From contig CM043942.1 in NCBI GenBank assembly GCA_014529385.2, positions 26,788,469 to 26,852,468 on the forward strand: DNA of 64,000 nt, in the 5' to 3' direction. The DNA comes from Adiantum capillus-veneris (taxonomy: Eukaryota > Streptophyta > Polypodiopsida > Polypodiales > Pteridaceae). Positions within the stretch are counted from its first letter, which is position 1; each line of letters starts with the position of its first letter. A program made the position numbers and the translations under genes. Below are positions 53,867 through 64,000 of this stretch, piece by piece. The notes beneath the pieces are model-generated. The model was not told where the DNA came from. It searched no databases and saw only the letters and a program-made list of their open reading frames with translations.

Positions 53867-56800
53867 GCATTGTTTACTTCATTATTTTCCAAGTCATACC
53901 TGAAATCAAGAAACGTGTAGTCGGAAAAAGCTTCTTCTTTGGGTTGCACCATGCGATTAGGGGTCACCATCTCTGGTTCATCATTAGAGATTTGTTCTTG
54001 TATCATCTGGCCTTGAAAGCGCGTCTTTCTTGCAGAGCTTCTTAACGCATCCATAATTTCATTATCAGCTCTTGCATCCGGGCCTACACTCACAGAGGAG
54101 TTGCGAACTGTCGACATCCTCAGCCCCGTTGCAAAACGCAAGAGTGGGTTGTACCACAAGTTGTGATTACGTGCTACCCTCTCACATGCATAACTAGTCA
54201 CCATCGAAAAATCATCATTTATAAGATGTCCCCCTTGATTCCCGACCCTTTTCCAAAAAAATGGTTTAAGTCGGAATCCATTGATAGGTTTGGGAATACT
54301 TTGACCCTCCTGATCACGTAGTAAGAAAGTATTGGACTCCACTGATTTTTCAATTTGGAATGGCCCCACATACCTGAGTTTGAGTTTACCTGGTCTCAAA
54401 CCCAATTTACTATTATAGACCAGCACCCAATCACCTGGAGAAAAAAAATTAAAATTTTGATATTTTTGTTAATCCAAGCTTGTCGCCTTTGTTGGATAAT
54501 ATCAGCAAAGTAGTACTGGCTATGGATTCTATCCTCTTCTAACCTCAGTAGAGCCTCTTTCCTGTAACTGACTGAGTTTTCAGAAGACAACTTTTTCTGA
54601 ACTGCAACCTTGAGACTTGGCACTATAAATTCCATGGGCACCACTTCTTCCAACCCATACACCAACTTGAATGGTGTCATTCCAGTAGTAACTTTATATG
54701 CTTTTCTAAAAGCCCATAGTGTAGAATCCAAATTTTCATCCCAATCAGTCCTTTGTTGATTAACCAGCTTCCTGATAATCCTGACCAAAATCTTGTTGGT
54801 ACTCTCTGCTTGTCCATTAGCCTGGGGATAGTACACTGTTGACTTCTTATGCAAAATCATATGCAATTCAATTAGTTTATTGATTAATTTGTTAATAAAA
54901 TGTCCTCCCTTATCAGAAACTAGCTCAATCGGACAGCCAAACCTAGTCATAATGTTTCTATACAAAAACTTGGCTACACTTTTTGCTTCATTGTCTCTTA
55001 AAGCCACTGCCTCTACCCACTTTGTACTGTAGTCAGTTGCAACCAAGATATACCTGTTTTGTGTAAATCTGGCAGGAGGTTTGATTGGACCAACAAAATA
55101 CAATCCCCATTTCTGGAATGGTTCCAAGGGCAAAATAGGTTGCAATGGCATTCTGTCCACATTCACTGGCCTACTATCTCTTTGACACAGTAAACAATTT
55201 TTACTGAACTCCTGAGCATCTCTAATTACTGTTGGCCACCAGAGCGCTGCTTGAAAAACTTTCCTTGCAGTAATATCGCGTGAGAAGTGGCCTCCTGCAT
55301 TTCCTGCATGAGCTTCTGCCAAGACCGCTTTTTGCTCAAACTGTGGCACACATCTCCTTATTACCTGATCAATGCCTCTTTTGTATAAAAGTCCGGCAAT
55401 AATTGTAAATGGTTTACTTCTTAATGCCATCCTCTTCCTATGATCTTTTGTCATAGAGTCAGGCAATACTCCTTCAGTCAAAAACTGAAACATATCTTCA
55501 TACCAATCCATTGACTGGTCAGTCACCTGAACTAAAAACAGATCTGCATCAGGTAATTGGTCAGGTACTCCTATAGAATCAGCTTCACCTGTTTCCAATC
55601 TACTGAGATAATCAGCCAAAACATGAAGTCATCCAGGAGTATGTATGACCACATAATCAAATTCTTGCAAAAGCAGTATCCCTCTGGCCAACCTTCCTGA
55701 CAAATGTGGTTTATTCACCAAATAAATAAGAGCTTGATGATCTACATGAAAAATTATCTTATTGGCCAAAAGGTAATGTCTAAATTTTTGTAATGCATAA
55801 ATCATTCCCAAGCATTCCCTCTCAGTCACTGAATAATTCTTCTCTGTAGGTGTTAATACCCTGCTGGCATAGTAAATTGGTCTAAACCAACCTCTCCTTG
55901 TTTCCTGCATCAAGGCTGCACCCACTGCCACATGAGATGCATCTACAAATATATGGAACGGTAGATTCCAATCAGGAACAATCAAAATATGTGCTACCAT
56001 CAACATCTTTTTCAATATCCTGAATGCTCTGTCCTGCTCTTCTCCCCATTCAAAAACTGCATCTTTCCTTGTAAGTCTGGTTAGTGGTGTACAAACATGT
56101 GCCAAATATCTCAAAAATTGGTTATGCCATTTCACTGGACCCAAAAATCTTCCCAATTGCTTAATGGTCTTTGGTTCTGGTGCTTTATTGATTGTTGCTA
56201 CCTTGCTTGGATCTATAGACACTCCTTCTTTAGAAATGACATGTCCCAGGAGAACTCCTCTTTGAACTGCAAAAGCACACTTTGCTGGGTTCAGTGACAG
56301 TCTAAATTCCCTGCACTTCTGAAAACACAACTTCAAGTGCTCCAGATGATTCTATTTCTTTCCAAAAACACTAAAATCATCCAAGAAAACCCTCATAAAT
56401 GTTGTATGGTATTCTTCAAATACACGCTGAACTGTTTTTTGAAATGTTGGTGGAGCATTTTTCAAGCCAAATGTCATCACATTACTAGCATAAACTCCCC
56501 AGTCAGTCACAAAGGCTGTTTTCTCTCTGTCTTCAAGTGCCATTAAAATCTGGTTGTATCCACTAAAACCATCCAGGAAACTGTAAAGCTCATGCCCCGC
56601 TACTGCATCCAGTAATGTATCACAAAAAGGTAAAGGAAATGGATCAGTTACTGTAGCAGCATTCAGTTTCCTGTAATCTACACAGACTCTGATCTTGCCA
56701 TTCTTCTTTGGAACAACAACAATTGGCGACAACCAAATAACCTTATCCAATGGATAAATGAAACCCATAGCCAACAGTTTGTTAATTTCCTCTTTAACCT

Positions 56801-58118
56801 GTTTGGCATAGTTAGGATTCATCCTGTATCGTTGTTGTACAACTGGAACTGCATCTGCCTTCAAGTTAATTTTATGTTGGCAAAAACTAGCATCTACTCC
56901 CTTCATATTAGTATATTTCCATGCAAAAATATCTTTAAATTCCAGCAACAACTGCTTCAATTTCTACTTAAACTCCTCATCTAGTTCTGCTGAAACTTTA
57001 ACTGTTTGTGGTTCCTTATCAGTGTTCAGGTTCAATTCCTTCAATTCATCTTGCGTGACTCTTGCAGTCCTCTCCATTTGATATGCAAATACTCTTTCTG
57101 CTTGCTTGACTGCTTCAATGGCTTCCAATTCTTCTTTGTTTTCAATTTGCAAATTCTTTAATAACTCATTACCCATTTTGGTAGTTGACTGCTTATCCTG
57201 AGCAATCAGTGCTTCCTGATTCAAGGACTTTAGCCCATCATCCTGATGCTGTAAAACATACTTAGTGTCTATCTTTTGCACATCCACTTCAAATATAGGT
57301 ACCACTGATGAATTGGTTCTAAGAAATTCTTCTTCAACATCCTCTCCAATCTCTTCTACCATATTCAATCCTTCTGCATGCAATGCCCTAAAACCTGGTG
57401 GGATTACCTTTCTGGCATCCATTTGCATGCTAACTTTCTTCTTACCCCGTTTGATCACAATGGAGTTTGCTCCCCATAACTGCTTTACTCTTGCTGCTCT
57501 TAACCATGGTCTTCCCAGCATGATTGGATAAGAACGAATAGATTCCTCCAACATGAGTACTACAAAGTTGGCTACAAATTGCAGTCCCCCAACTGAGATT
57601 TGCAAATTCCTCAAAATGCCCAAAGGTTGAACCCACCTATGGTCTGTCATTTTAACCTGAAAAAAAGTTGGATCCCACTTCAAAAGATTTAAACATTTGC
57701 AGGTTGACTCCGGGAGAATATTAACTCATGACCCCCCATCCAAGAGTACACCTGGGAAAAACACTTTTCCAATGGAAGCCCCAACCACAGGGACCTTGTA
57801 ATCAACATCCAAAGATTGAACTTCACAAGCTTCTCCAGAAATAGCATCCTCAAGATCCATTGCAGTTTCCTGATTCTTTTCTGTAACTTCTCTGGTCAAT
57901 CTTTTCAACAATTGTTGTGAGAATGCAAGTACCAGCCTCAACATTTGCTTCATTGTGATAGTCATTGGAGCTGACAACAAGGCTTCATAAAAGTCATCAC
58001 CACCAACCTGCTCCTGTAGTTCAGTCTGACTGCGGTCTTGTCTTCCCTGGTCATCCAAGGACCTTATAACAAAATTCCATTCCTCAGGTGGTACACCCCC
58101 TATTTGAGAGTCTTGCAC
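53818..58118 (-). pseudogene. Gypsy-A pol: protease, RT, RNase H, integrase (3 stops, 2 frameshifts)
   Basis: Minus strand from right to left. Protease: DYKVPVVGASIGK, GVLLDGGS then TGA (57726-57728), VNILPES; IMLGRPWLR. RT 56352-56960: KQLLLEFKDIFAW, VVVPKKNGKIRVCVDYRKLN, catalytic FLDDF (56372-56386), stop TAG 56352-56354. RNase H 55629-56336: NPAKCAF, FHIFVDASHVAVGAAL, SVTERECLGMIYAL, FHVDHQAL, stop TGA 55629-55631. Integrase 54396-55619: HxxHxxCxxC zinc region (GGHFSRDITARK...CLLCQRD), VATDYSTKWVEAVAL, RFGCPIELVSDKGGHF, YPQANGQAESTNK (D-D-E). Frameshift at an A8 run near 54440, then the C-terminal GPF/Y block LRYVGPFQIEKS (54370 on). Otherwise intact; a low-damage, recently lost pol. Confidence 0.93.
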
Positions 58119-58157
58119 TTCCTTGAGTGCGCCTGTCCTTATTGCTCTTTGATCTTT

Positions 58158-60433
58158 CTAGTTCAAATTGCCCAGGGGTTCTACTGCTTCCAAAGTAGAC
58201 TTTCCACCCTCGGCCTTTGACCTAGTGATCACCATGGCATCAGGACATCCACTGGATTCTGGAATATCCTCAATGAGGATGCAGGCTGTACAGTCACAAT
58301 TGTAATGCTTAGGTGTTTCCTGAGTAATTTTAGTCTCCTGTACCTGCTGATCAGTTTGCTGTTTTGCATTGACAACTTCTACCTTCTCTTCACTCCATTC
58401 TTCCTCAGTCCATTCCGTTTTAGTCCATTCCGCCAATATTACTAAATTAGCATGACCGAGAGTTCTTTGTTGTTGCTGCTGTGGTGGAAGTGGTGGATTT
58501 TGTTCTGGAGGTTGATTATTATTGTTATTGTTGTACCTGATAATAGGGATTCCTCTATCCTTCCGATGTTGGCACCAAAGTTCACAGTCACACCCTTGCC
58601 GATGACCATGACTCCACAATAATTGCATGGTGACTGTGGCATATTGTTTTGATTCCTAGTTTGATATCCCCAATTATTTGGATTCTAAAATCGTCTCTGA
58701 GGTGTAGGTCCCTGATATCTCCTATTAGGACCTTGAGGGGCAATCATGCTCACATCGGCCTCCCTCATCTTTTGAGTAATGTACTCAGGTCTTCTTCCCC
58801 TGAAATCCGGATTGTAAAAACAACCATCATAGTCATGTCCAAACCTTTGACATACTTGATAGTATGGTTTCTCTGACATGCCAAACTGGTTCATGCTTAG
58901 AGTTTGTAATTTATCCTGAATGACTGAATCTGTAGTCACCACATCCTTTCCCTGCTTTTTATCCTTCTTTGGAGAATCCTTATCTTTCTTCTGCTTCTTC
59001 TTTGCCTTATCCTTTTTCTTTGCCTTCTTCCTTTCTGACCAATCTTCATCCTCATCACTGTCAGTATCAACTCCTGTATCCTGATCGGAATCATCAGTTT
59101 CTGACTCTGAATCTTCAGATTCTAAGTCTGAGTCATCACTTTTCTTCTTTTTCTTCTTCTTTTCCTGTAAGAGAGTTTTACCGCCATACCTTCTTTCAGC
59201 TTTGGCTGCTGCCTCAATCAAATCAGTAAAATCTTGTGCATTTGCTAACGGGAGTCTCCCTGCTAGTGCACTTCTGTACTCCTGTTTGAGTCCCTTACAA
59301 AATTAATCCCCCAACTGTTCCATAGAAAGCTGTTGTGCCACTTCCAATCTGTTGTTTAAATTCCTAAACTTTTGGGCATAATCTTCAACCAACAAGTCTT
59401 TTTGTTTTAATTTTCTCAATTTCTTCAAAATGTCTTAAGGTGTTTTGTCTTCCTTGAATCTTAACAAAAATCTTTGTTTCAAATCATTATAGTTAGCAAA
59501 AGCAGGCATACCATACTGCAAGAACCAATCCATGGCTTTTCCCTGCAGTGTTGTTGCAAAATGCTCCTTCTTTACTCCATCCGGGTGCATTGCCTCATAT
59601 CCACTTGCAGACCACCTTGTTTGAAACTGACCAACGTGGCTGTTAGCCGCCTTGGGACTTTTTCCCGTTGAACTTTGCCGCGCCCACTTTGGGATTTGGT
59701 GCAGCCATTGGAGGTATCGTAAGTGTTCTGGGTACCCTTACTGGAAGTGGATTGAAATGTAAAGAGGATGTCCCTGTTCCTGTAAACTGTAATTGTCTTC
59801 TTGCCTGAAAGATTGTCTGAGCTATCAATACATTCACCAAAGTTCCCACAATTGGGCCTGCTGTAGGAGTAGTTGCTTGTTGGCCTTGTTGGTTTGCAGG
59901 TGGGGTCCACTGCAGCCTGTGTTCAGGTTCTTGCAGTTCAGTCCCCACCCCAACAGTACCTGCTCCTGCAGTATCCCCCCTTATAGGTTCAACTTAGCCA
60001 ACATTGCCTGACTCTTGTTCCTATCTTTCCCTTTCTCTAAATTCCCTTCTAAGTCGAAACCGGGTGCCATATGAGTGTTGTGGTAAATTGGGTCCTTGTT
60101 CTGACCCACTCATACATGATTTCTTCTTTTTTGTTGTAAATACTGTACCACCAGTTTCCTTTTATATAGACTGCAACAGGAAGGTAAGTTGCATGCCTTA
60201 AAAGGTAGAAATGAAGCAACTACCTTGTCTGCTATGCAATTGATTTCCCCTGGAAAATTCAGGAAGAACTCCTTCAAAAACTTGGTTGCATATTCCTCAA
60301 ACTCTTCCTGCGGGGTTACCCAATTGGAGAATTCCCTCAGGTGTTTAAGATCAACTTGCATATTAGTTCCCCCACTGTATTCCTGACTGCCATACGGTGC
60401 AGGCGGAATTCGAACCGATAGAGCAGGACACAA
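58158..60433 (-). pseudogene. Gypsy-A gag region
   Basis: Minus strand: leader frame open directly from the LTR (60110-60433) with QVDLKHLREFSNWVTPQEEF; gag core pieces 59230-60000 (a matrix/capsid-like region broken by frameshifts near 59400-59640); a strongly charged Lys then Asp/Ser/Glu tract (59040-59170, KKKKKKK followed by SDDSDLESEDSE); a degenerate knuckle CQRFGHDYDGC (about 58830) whose first Cys is Tyr; an MREADVSMIAPQGP tail; and a Gln-rich linker (58450-58520). The protease frame follows after 58158. Less well preserved than pol. Confidence 0.65.
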
Positions 60434-60435
60434 AG

Positions 60436-60807
60436 TGTTAGGGGCTTACTTCCCTAACAGTAATTAAAGGTAAATACACAACAGACTACATACATCATAA
60501 CTGTACTACACAACAGAGAACTGCAAAACATCATTGACACAAAAGAACTACACTGTATTACTGCATATTGTGAGTCTGGGAAAGACCCATGCTACAACAA
60601 CGCTGCTGAATACCCGCTATCCCGCTAAGAAGTGAAACGACTAACTACTCCTAACTGCAACCATGCACCAAGAAGTATATCTCACGACTAAAGCAACCCA
60701 CTTAAACTAACCATCATAGGTGTAAAGACACCCTTAGAGTTCAAAGGTCTCAACGTTGGTTAAAAATCACAATAAATAAACCACTACTGAAGCATCAGGG
60801 CCTAACA
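60436..60807 (-). repeat. 5' LTR of gypsy-A
   Basis: 372 bp, TGTTAGG...CCTAACA; pairs with 46236-46606. Confidence 0.95.
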
Positions 60808-61166
60808 GCCACCAAGTTGGGCATTCAAGATTTCGAGATGGGAGATATTGTAACGACTGCACAACTTTCAAGGGACAACAAGCCTCCATTACTCCCTTGA
60901 TTGGGAAGTTGAGGCTTCATGTCCAAAGCTATGTCAACAAAGAAGACATTTTCATCTCTCCTCTCCAACATGAGGATGCTATCCTAGGGGTGCCATGGTT
61001 TCATGGCATGGCTTCCAACATGAAGTTCCTTGAAAGGAGAATCTACTTCACCTACATGGAAAAGAACATGCATATAGATGTTAACGAGTTTGGTCGTACT
61101 ATACCACTTGTAAAGTCAATGAAAAGTTCGATTTGCGTACATGATTTTTGTAAAAGAATCCACTAA
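60808..61166 (+). pseudogene. Gypsy-B aspartic protease, 3' half
   Basis: Resumes the split protease with ATKLGIQDFEMG, PLIGKLRLHVQSYVNKEDIF and HEDAILGVPWFHG, the ILGxPWL-type flap/C-terminal block of plant gypsy proteases. The duplicated GCCAC at its start confirms the interruption. Confidence 0.85.
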
Positions 61167-61289
61167 TGACGGTAATGATTTATCAAATGAAAATGGTAGG
61201 AATTAAGAAGAGTTAGACTTGTCTACTTTTCTAAATGGATTGCAAGATGTTTTCATTGATGATATCCCTATGGACTTACCTCCAAAATG

Positions 61290-62816
61290 AAAACATGATG
61301 ACCATCAAATTGAGCTCCTACCAGGAAGCTCACCGCCTAACAAGCCTCCTTATTGAGTTTCCCAAGCTCAACAAGAGGAGATCATGAGGAAGTACAAGAG
61401 TTGGTAGACAAAAGGATGGTGAGACTTAGCTCCTCTCCCTTTTGTTCTTCAGTCCTTTTAGTGCAAAAGAAAGATGGTACATACCGTATGTGTGTGGATT
61501 ATCGAGCACTAAACCATATCACTATCAAAAACAGATTTCCCATGTCTCGAATATAAGATTTTTTTGATAAGCTACAAGGCTCTACCTACTTCAGAAGGAT
61601 TGGCCTTAAAAGTGGCTATCATCAAATAAGGATAGTGGATGAAGATATCCTAAAGACCGTGTTTCGTACAATGTTTGGTCTTTATGAATATCTAGTCATG
61701 CCTTTTGGCTTGACCAATGCACCAGCCACATTCAATCGTTTGATGGAGAAAATATTTAGACCCTACTGCAAGTTCACTGGAGTGTTCTTTGATGATATCA
61801 TCATCTACTCCAAGTCCTTGGAGGAACACAAGCAACATCTTCAAGTGATTTTTCAAGCATTGAGGGAGAACAAGATTTTTCTCAACCAAAAGAAAAGCGA
61901 ATTTTTCCTTCAAGAGATTCAATACCTAGGTCATATTATTTCTCAAAATGGTATTCGTATGGATCCATCAAAGTTAGAGGTAATTAAAGCATGGCCTAAT
62001 CCAAGGAATCTACATGAGCTAAGAAGATTTATTGGTATGTGTGTATACTATAGACGCTTCATAGCAAAATTTTCTCAAATAGTAGGACCATTACATGACT
62101 TAACAAAGAAGAACGTTAAGTATTCATGGACTGCTAAGGAGAAAAATGCTTTTGACAAGCTCAAAGAGACGCTTACCTCTCAACCAATCCTCATGCTTTC
62201 GGATCTCTCAAAGCCATTTGAGATCCAATGTGATGCTTGTGGTGATTGCCTTGGAGTAGTCTTGCTTCAAGAAGGGCATGCCATAGCATATGAGAGCCAA
62301 AGGCTCAATATGGATGAACGGGTCTTGGGCATTTATGAGAAAGAGCTTTTAGTTGTTCTATATGCCCTAGACACATGGAAGCACTATTTATTGGTGACTC
62401 CATTTGTTTTACGAACAGACCACCAAAGTCTCAAGTACTTCATGACACAAACCAAGCTTTCCGACAAACAAATGAGGTGGGCAATTTTTCTTTCGCAATT
62501 TTATTTTCATATTGCTCACATTGCTGGTAAGCACAATCAACTTTTACAACAACCAAAAGTTAATGCGGTGTCTATAACAACTCATAATGATCTATCTTCT
62601 ATGATAGATGAGTATGCTATTGACCCTTACTTTAAAGATGTAATGTCAGCCTTTGTTTTGGGGAAGAAAAAGGAACCATTCACCTTGCAGATGGTTAGCT
62701 TCTTTATTGAAATAGGCTATGTGTTACCCACTCCCTTCACGAGAAAGTCATGTATGAATCCCATGCTCCTCCCTATGCGGGGCATAGAGGCATTCAACCT
62801 AGTCTTTGAGGAGTAG
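61290..62816 (+). pseudogene. Gypsy-B RT and RNase H
   Basis: RT begins before 61353 with [17 protein letters not shown]-like text, then [20 protein letters not shown] and [20 protein letters not shown]; a stop near 61554 precedes FRRIGLKSGYHQIRI-like text; the active site VFFDDIIIYS is at about 61780-61810; LGHIISQNGIRMDPSKL and YRRFIAKFSQIV follow. RNase H: FEIQCDACGDCLGVVLLQEG, IYEKELLVVLYALDTWKHYL, FVLRTDHQSLKYF (D-E-D). The first Asp-bearing motif A reads RIGLKSGYH rather than KIDLRSGYH, so the catalytic Asp of motif A is lost. Chromovirus-like text such as HIAGKHN closes the domain; clade not assigned. Confidence 0.88.
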
Positions 62817-63116
62817 AGATGAACTTCTATTGGCCTACCATGAAAGTGGACATACAAGAGTATGTTTCAAAATGTGTGGTATGCCAAAAGACTAAGTATA
62901 CCATTGCCAATCCCTAATTCGCCGTGGGAGAGTATATCCATGGATTTTATCTTTGGATTACCCAAGTCTATCCATGGGAATATGGAAATATGGACAATAG
63001 TTGACAGGTTTAGCAAGCAAGCACACTTTATTCCTGTCAAAAAGACTATTAAGGCACACCAAATGACAACCATCTTCATATCTCAGATTTTCAAACACCA
63101 CGGATTACAAGAGTAA
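62817..63116 (+). pseudogene. Gypsy-B integrase, truncated
   Basis: Two adjoining frames: MNFYWPTMKVDIQEYVSKCV and VCQK (second half of the HHCC zinc finger), then ISMDFIFGLPKS, WTIVDRFSKQAHFIPVK and IFKHHGLQE, where the sequence should continue into the second Asp and the Glu. It stops at 63114-63116 and about 350 bases later the 3' LTR begins, so the rest of integrase, including the second Asp and the Glu, is deleted. Confidence 0.85.
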
Positions 63117-63464
63117 GCAAATGTAAATGCTTGCTAAATGAACAATATTTTTGTCTTATAAGACTAATCCTCTTTTGTGCACAATTTAAATAGTATGCAT
63201 GCTTAGAATCTATTTGTGATGAGACGTCACTCAAACACCAAGTAGAAATTGTCACTCTACTTTGGGACTATGATATGGACTAAAGAGCAGACATGATTGC
63301 GGCAGCTACATTTCCCAAGCACCAAATGGACCAGTCTTCCATTCTGGAATGATGTCGTAGGGTGAAAAGGGATACTCTACCCGCTTAGAAACGTAGACTA
63401 ATGACTAAGACTTATCTTTTCTACCTCATAGTCGAGGACGACTATGATTTCAAGAGAGTCGTAA

Positions 63465-63792
63465 TGTTATAAAATCTAATATCTAACCAACCCAAATAAT
63501 TTTCTTATATTAACCTGATCATTTAATGTGGGAGAATAAACGAGAACAAGGGTTAGAATATAGACATGTGCTTGGATCTGTCTCAACATGGGGCCAAGGT
63601 TAAAAAGGTCCAAATGAGAGATGGTCTATTAAAGAGCGATGCTACCTAATGGAGCTTAAATACCTTAGAGTTAACTTCATTAAAGACCTCCAAAAGTTAG
63701 TGTTAAAAAGTCCTTTGACCATAGGCAAACCTTGAGGTGGGAATCCTACCCAAGCATGAGGTGCTTTTCAGCTTGCTAACTAAAGTGCTTAA
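63465..63792 (+). repeat. 3' LTR of gypsy-B, first 328 bases
   Basis: TGTTATAAAATCTAAT, following the 5' LTR text until GTGCTTAA; thereafter the sequences differ (the 5' LTR continues AGTAATTGTGG). Confidence 0.85.
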
Positions 63793-64000
63793 CACTAGGT
63801 TGGTAATGGGACACTTTTATGTCCTGGGACACTTTTATGTTCTGTTAAGTGACCATTTTCCTTGAATTATGTCAAGAGTTTCAAAATGGATTTTGAGGTG
63901 CTATCTATCTAGAAAGTTGTCTCATGAGCTGAAAAAAACTTGACATTTTTTTGGAATATCAATTCCATCTTTAACATTGTCCTTGCAGAACATTTCACAA
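63793..64000. other. Sequence replacing the remainder of gypsy-B 3' LTR
   Basis: Contains a direct repeat GGGACACTTTTATGT (two copies, near 63806 and 63826). No similarity to the matching part of the 5' LTR was visible. It could be a further insertion starting at 63793. Confidence 0.4.

Larger units (their letters stand above)
46236..60807 (-). mobile_element. Gypsy-A: full-length Ty3/gypsy element with 3' accessory ORFs
   Basis: LTRs at 46236-46606 (3') and 60436-60807 (5'), target duplication GCCAC on both sides; about 17 substitutions and one indel separate the LTRs (4.6%). Subtracting copia-A and its duplicated target leaves about 9.3 kb. Minus-strand order: gag, protease, RT, RNase H, integrase, then helical accessory ORFs before the 3' LTR. 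Pol has only three in-frame stops plus a frameshift at an A8 run, so the element died recently. LTR ends TGTTAG/CTAACA are themselves inverted repeats. Confidence 0.93.
42874..64000 (+). mobile_element. Gypsy-B: Ty3/gypsy element (outer), interrupted by gypsy-A
   Basis: Plus-strand gypsy inserted in copia-B gag. 5' LTR 42874-44329, iMet primer site 44331-44342, gag 44741-46180, protease split at 46235/60808 by gypsy-A, RT-RNase H 61353-62816, truncated integrase to 63116, PPT-like tract near 63430 (GTCGAGGACGACTATG) and 3' LTR from 63465. The first 315 bases of the two LTRs differ by about 22 substitutions (7%). The 3' LTR diverges after 63792, so its remainder is deleted or replaced within the window or lies beyond it. 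Confidence 0.85.

Noticed and set aside
53547-54250. Envelope-like gene in gypsy-A
   Set aside because: No signal peptide, transmembrane segment or glycoprotein-like cysteine pattern is visible; the text is helical and charged.
60400-60435. tRNA-derived T-arm in the gypsy-A leader
   Set aside because: Only the B-box-like core matches; the surrounding stem does not pair, so no tRNA gene is called.

Overview
The window is repeat-dense nuclear DNA of a land plant. The evidence is plant-type Ty1/copia and Ty3/gypsy retrotransposons with tRNA-iMet primer sites, LINEs, a Helitron-type Rep/helicase relic, a MULE/FAR1-like transposase relic with 77-79 bp introns, a PPR gene relic and one small intact host gene for a bL33-type organellar ribosomal protein. 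No bacterial operon, rRNA gene or CRISPR array is visible. A large-genome non-seed vascular plant such as a fern or lycophyte would fit, because the Penelope-like element found here belongs to a type reported from green algae and spike mosses; that placement is inference.

Layout. 1-4.4 kb: no recognisable gene. 4.4-10.7 kb: a plus-strand LINE (tandem CT-rich 5' units, ORF1, endonuclease) that lost its 3' half and is split by a 5'-truncated minus-strand LINE whose RT active site is frameshifted. 10.7-13.1 kb: minus-strand LTR element of an unrecognised family. 13.3-18.6 kb: a copia integrase scrap, then a gypsy-like element with both LTRs, gag and protease-like region but no RT, RNase H or integrase. 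19.2-23.7 kb: a Penelope-like element (minus strand) with a 1,065-codon open frame in permuted order: N-terminal GIY-YIG endonuclease, CxC motif, then RT. This is the most interesting object here. 23.7-27 kb: GA microsatellite, LTR fragments and the 5' end of a copia element with a duplicated LTR plus leader. 27.8-29.4 kb: bL33 gene and PPR relic. 30.3-33.4 kb: Helitron-type Rep/helicase relic, followed by unidentified exon-like ORFs. 36.4-39.2 kb: degenerate satellite, then the MULE/FAR1-like relic.

39.2-64 kb is a four-level nest. A decayed copia-B (minus) is interrupted in gag by gypsy-B (plus). Gypsy-B is interrupted in its protease by gypsy-A (minus, target duplication GCCAC). Gypsy-A is interrupted in a 3' accessory ORF by copia-A (plus, target duplication AAGAC). 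Hand-counted LTR divergence falls with depth: about 7%, 4.6% and 3.7%.

The only gene I would expect to have a host function is bL33. Everything else is mobile DNA in various states of decay. All counts and alignments were made by eye.
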